In this document: positions 59,864 through 64,000 of the stretch, piece after piece
Layout: the number at the start of each line of letters is the position of its first letter
Numbering within the stretch: position 1 is the stretch's first letter
Source of the DNA: Archegozetes longisetosus
Lineage: Eukaryota > Arthropoda > Arachnida > Sarcoptiformes > Trhypochthoniidae
Direction: 5' to 3'
Length of the DNA: 64,000 nt
Assembly (NCBI GenBank): GCA_018873245.2
Contig: JAEMBT020000002.1
Location: forward strand, 10,018,001-10,082,000
Position numbers and translations under genes: made by a program
Notes under the pieces: model-generated
Seen by the model: only the letters and a program-made list of their open reading frames with translations
What the model was told of the DNA's origin: nothing
Database searches by the model: none

Positions 59864-62800
59864 ATGGCTGACTCGCAAAATTCACAATTAATCCAATTTG
59901 ATTTTGAACAGGTTGACAATCATTTGATGTTTTCATTTCTTTATTCGTTCGTTACTGTTTTAATTATTTATTTGATTACCCATTTGACTACTCGTTTGAT
60001 TATTGATTGAATTGATTATTGATTATTAATTTTGATGACTAGTTGGACGACAGAGAGTTTGCTATTCCTTCGATCGATGGACCGCTTCCAACACTTGAGA
60101 GTATTTTGAATCAGGTTTTAATTTCTTTTGATTATAATCTGGTTTATGTTAATTAATCATAATTTACTAAGACATTCAATTTATCGTTATCTTTAATTTG
60201 AAATAATCAATAAATAGCCAGATGTTGATTCAATCGCAAGTGATCTCGAGTTTGAAGGCATTCATTCTCCATCTCGTAGCGAATTACTGGAATCGACCGA
60301 CAATTCATCGATCAGTAGTTTTGATTCGAGAGGTTTCAAAAAGTCGAGCAATGTTTTGAATTATGGAGAAAGCAGTCAGAGTAGAGTGAGAATTCACGGC
60401 TCGGTTTTGCGACACTCAATGTTGAAAGGACTTTCATCCCAGCTTAAATCTGCAAACACTGAACGCGTAAATGCGGGCAAACCAACAGCTCTCACCATAT
60501 CGAGCTGTTATGTAGCGATCGGTACTTCACACGGATTCGTACTCGTATTCGGTAACTATTCAAACATCTTTCACTATTTTTTTCCTAATTTTGCAATTTT
60601 TCCTCTTGAAAGATTTGCGACAAGTAATGAAATTTTGTTTACGTAATGATGATGACTTTGGATCTGTTTCTGCTCTCACTATCAAACGAGATAACTCTAG
60701 ACTACTTTGTGGTTATAGCAGAGGAAACGTTACGCTTTGGAATTTACAATCAGGGGAATTGATTAAAGTTTTTAATGAATTGCATTCTCCGCAGACAACA
60801 GTTCTTCACTTGAAGGTATTCCAAGCGTATTTAAGGATTGAAAGTTTACTAATTTGTCAAATTTTAACAGTACTTGTCTGATCAAAATTTTGCGGTTTTG
60901 AGTGATACCAGTGGATCTGTTTTCATGTTAGATTTCAGGCGCAAAGAAGTTGACTCTCAGTGCATATTTTCTGGAAGGTTTGTCTCTATTAGTTTTAAAC
61001 TGATTTGTATAGAATGTTTCAAATATCGAATAATTTTCATAAGATTTTATGACTTTGAGGCTGTTTCTCTGGAAAAAGTAAATAAAAACATTTTCTCAAT
61101 TGTATAATTTATAGCCGCGGAGAAGTATTAGCAGTTGATCCTCTATTGCTACCGTTGAACGCAAAGGGAGAAACTGTCAATTTTAATAACATTTGTCTGC
61201 TTTCAATGGCAACTGTAACTAAAGTTATTGCTATCTCTCTTCGTCCGTCAATTAATGTGCACTTTACTCAATTGCTTAAGGTTTGTATTGTATGTTAAAT
61301 ATAATTTGATAAACATTTCATTTGGCTAACGATTCTATATAAAAATCATATTTGTTTGAAAATATGATTTGCCTTCTATGAATTTTTTGAAGAATGCAAC
61401 TTAAAAATCCAGTTTAATATCGACATTATAGGCAGATTCCGATACATTACCACTACTGTCGTGGCAATTCGTTATGGTTCAAATGGCGGAAGATTCACGA
61501 GTTATTGATCCGGTGTTGTCGTTTGCCCGACAGAGCGATATATACTTCTTTCAGGTTTGAGAAATAAATGTCATTCATAATTTTCTCTGATTACTTTCTC
61601 GTTTGAATAATATTTAGGCGAGTTTTAAATCCAGCACAAAGATTTTCTTTACTCCACTAATTCATACAAAAGTTGATTATGTAATCCAAAGCATAGTTTG
61701 GCTGAATTCACGAACACTGGTCACAATTGATAAATTAGAAAAATTGCACGTCATTGATGTCAGATCTGAAGAAGAGCTAGAAGTAATTGATATCGGCAAA
61801 GTTGAACTGGTTTATGGCAGCGCTCATTTCAAGTCTCTAGCAACCGGTGGTTTAGTGAGTCCTGCGATGGCGGCGGCCGGAGAGAGAGCCTGTTATCACT
61901 CTATTTGTATATCCAATGCCACACTATCAAACATATCTTCAGCTCATTTACTCATTCTTGGCATGAATTCTGTGCATTTGTTTGTGATCAGATCCTGGGA
62001 TGAAAGAATTGACTTGCTTGTCGATCAAAATAAATTTGGCGAAGCCTTGTCTATGGCTTTGTCTTTCTATGACAATAAAGCCAAAGCTGTTGTCGGGTTG
62101 AGTGGGAAAAAGCATGAAAAACGTGCGATTATAGCAGAAAAAATGATGCAAATTCTGAACAAATATGTGGACTCAGCGCTCACTACTATGTGTCCTGAAA
62201 AAGGAAAAATAGAATTACTGTTTGATCACTACAGAAATCTTATTCCGACGTGTATTGACTACAGTCTTGCTATTGATCAACAAGACTTGCTATTTAATAA
62301 ACTTTTCGAGAAGTTTTCTGCCGACTCCATCGCGAAGAATATATTTCTCGAATCTTTAGAGCCTTACATCTTGAGTGGACAACTAAAGAATTTAAGTCCT
62401 ATAATAGTCAAAGAGTTGGTGACTTATTATGCTGACAAAAAATGGTTTCAAGCTTTGGAAACCATTGTTACACATCTTGAAATATCTTCGCTTGATATTC
62501 ATCAAACAATGACTCTTTGCTGGAAATACTCACTGTTTGATGCCATTATTTATATTCATAATCAAGCTTTTGATGATTACATGACTCCGTTTGAAGAATT
62601 GATCAAAAAATTGCAAAGCGCTATTATAAAGGGGAAGCAATTAACGGACAATGAGATAAATTTAGGAAATAAGCTTTTGATTTATATTAGCTGTTCGTTG
62701 ACGGGTCGCACATATCCTAATAAAGGAAACATCCCACCAGACAAGAAATCGCATATTGTTAAGGAAATTCTGGCGCGAATCACTAAATTTCGAAATGATA

Positions 62801-64000
62801 ATGCAGAAAATACTCCTACTTCCAGTGCCAATAATCTACAGAATGCTATTTACCCATATCTCAGAACACTTTTGAGTTTCGACACCAAAGAATTCTTGAA
62901 TGTTCTGTCAATCGCTTTCGAAGACTTTGATTCTGAAGATTCTTCATTGTAAGCATCAACTTATCCTAACGTACAATCTAGTTATGAAAATAAGTATTAA
63001 TGAATTTAATTCTGTTTATTGTAGGACTGATCAACAGCAAAGAATTGTAGATATATTGTTGTTGATTATGGTTGAAAATTCAGGATTCACTCCAACACAA
63101 ATCGGGGCTCTATTTATATTCCTTGCGAGACAGTTAGCGAATAAACAGAATACAATTTTTGTCAATAATATGCTTTTCGATCAGGTCAGATATTTCTTTC
63201 TCTCTATGCCTTATTTTTTTATACATGAATTACAATTTTTGACAGATTATTGAGTATTTGACTGATTCTGGCGATAACACACGTTTTGAAGAGCGTCAAC
63301 AGGCGTTACTAGATCTCTTACAGGCTGAAGGAAAACTTCATTTAGATGATGACAAAATTCTGAAAATGGCTGAAAAAGCAAAATTGTTAGTAGTTTGGAC
63401 AATAAAATTGTTTTTGCATAAGCATTTACCCACACTCTATAGAAAGATCTTTTTTATTTTTATAGTTTTCGAATTTGTGAATACATTCACATCAAGAACA
63501 GAAATTGGGGACAAAATTTGTGCTGCTATTTGAAAGATCCACACAGAAAGGTATCACAGTGAAACCTGCCTAACTTGAATATACAGTTAAGTACTTTTTG
63601 AAACCAAGTTAAATAAATTCATAAAATATGATGGCTCATTTTTTATTGCTTTTAAAAGCAATTTAGCCGTACGTTCAAGTTAAGCAGATTCATCCCTATT
63701 AGCTATTATAGCTTATATGAACTTTGAGTTTTCAAATCTGTTTCAGACACAAGTATACTCTTATATCAATCAAATAATAAAATCTACAAATTTGAGTGAG
63801 GAAGAAAAAAGTGATTTCATGGAAACAGTACTTTCTAATATTAAAAAGTTAATAGAAATTGATAACAACAAGGCAGCAAATTTGCTTTTGGATTATTTAC
63901 ATAATGAAAATAAGTTCGAATCTGTATTGAACTCACTCGAAAGTAATCCAAGAGATTTATACAAGCTATTATATGGAATATTGTTAGGCCCTCCAATAAA
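59864..64000 (+). CDS. VPS8: Vacuolar protein sorting 8 (VPS8), 3' end cut by window
   Basis: Twelve exons seen: 59864-59911, 60043-60114, 60218-60551, 60613-60815, 60871-60977, 61115-61280, 61432-61554, 61618-62948, 63025-63184, 63246-63385, 63466-63550 and 63747 to the window end. They give 1007 complete codons in frame (human about 1430 aa). VPS8 is the endosomal subunit of the CORVET tethering complex that acts with Rab5 in early endosome fusion. Visible are an acidic/Ser-rich N-terminus with LDDREFAIPSIDGPLPTLES, HGSVLRHSMLKGLSSQL, a WD-type beta-propeller over about residues 130-460 (AIGTSHGFVLVF, SRLLCGYSRGNVTLWNL, KLHVIDVRSEEELEVI, HFKSLATGG), then the alpha-solenoid with KAKAVVGLSG, FLESLEPYILSGQL and YPYLRTLLSFDTKEFLNVL. 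The C-terminal RING-like domain expected for the family is beyond 64000. Introns before the last are 55-151 bp (the last is 196 bp). Confidence 0.95.

Overview
The window is nuclear DNA from an animal, about two-thirds A+T. Six protein-coding genes can be read, five of them split by GT-AG introns (plus one apparent AT-AC intron). The protein set (two Sp-family zinc-finger factors, OLA1, POP7, PDE12, TMBIM6/Bax inhibitor-1, VPS8) is general to bilaterian animals. Compact introns, short intergenic gaps between housekeeping genes and (CT)n arrays suggest an arthropod. A mite or other chelicerate is my guess, but nothing in the sequence proves it. No bacterial features, CRISPR arrays or recognisable rRNA/tRNA genes were seen.

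The layout has two compartments. The left part (1-37995) is gene-poor and rich in repeats. It holds one convincing gene: a minus-strand Sp6-9 (Sp8/Sp9-like) developmental transcription factor, with a short first coding exon at 16430-16462, a 6.6 kb intron and one large exon at 8445-9830. About 8.4 kb downstream and 21.5 kb upstream of it contain no gene I can support, only A/T-rich DNA, minisatellites, six (CT/GA)n arrays and a few GC-richer islands that could be regulatory.

The right part (37996-64000) is gene-dense. In order it holds OLA1 (+, 11 exons), an Sp1-4 type factor (+, six coding exons and a possible alternative first exon), POP7/Rpp20 (+, single exon), PDE12 (-, four exons, tail-to-tail with POP7), TMBIM6/BI-1 (+, seven exons, head-to-head with PDE12) and VPS8 (+, 12 exons seen, cut by the window edge). 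Reading frame is kept across every exon junction given here, and the joined proteins agree in length and motifs with the human families as I remember them; no database search was run.

The most notable observations are: OLA1 intron 2, which only works as a non-canonical AT-AC intron; two different Sp subfamilies in one 45 kb stretch, possibly a relic of an ancestral Sp cluster; two in-phase alternative first exons for Sp1-4; a 35-nt intron in PDE12; and the restriction of long (CT/GA)n arrays to the Sp6-9 half. I saw no wholly new biological system.
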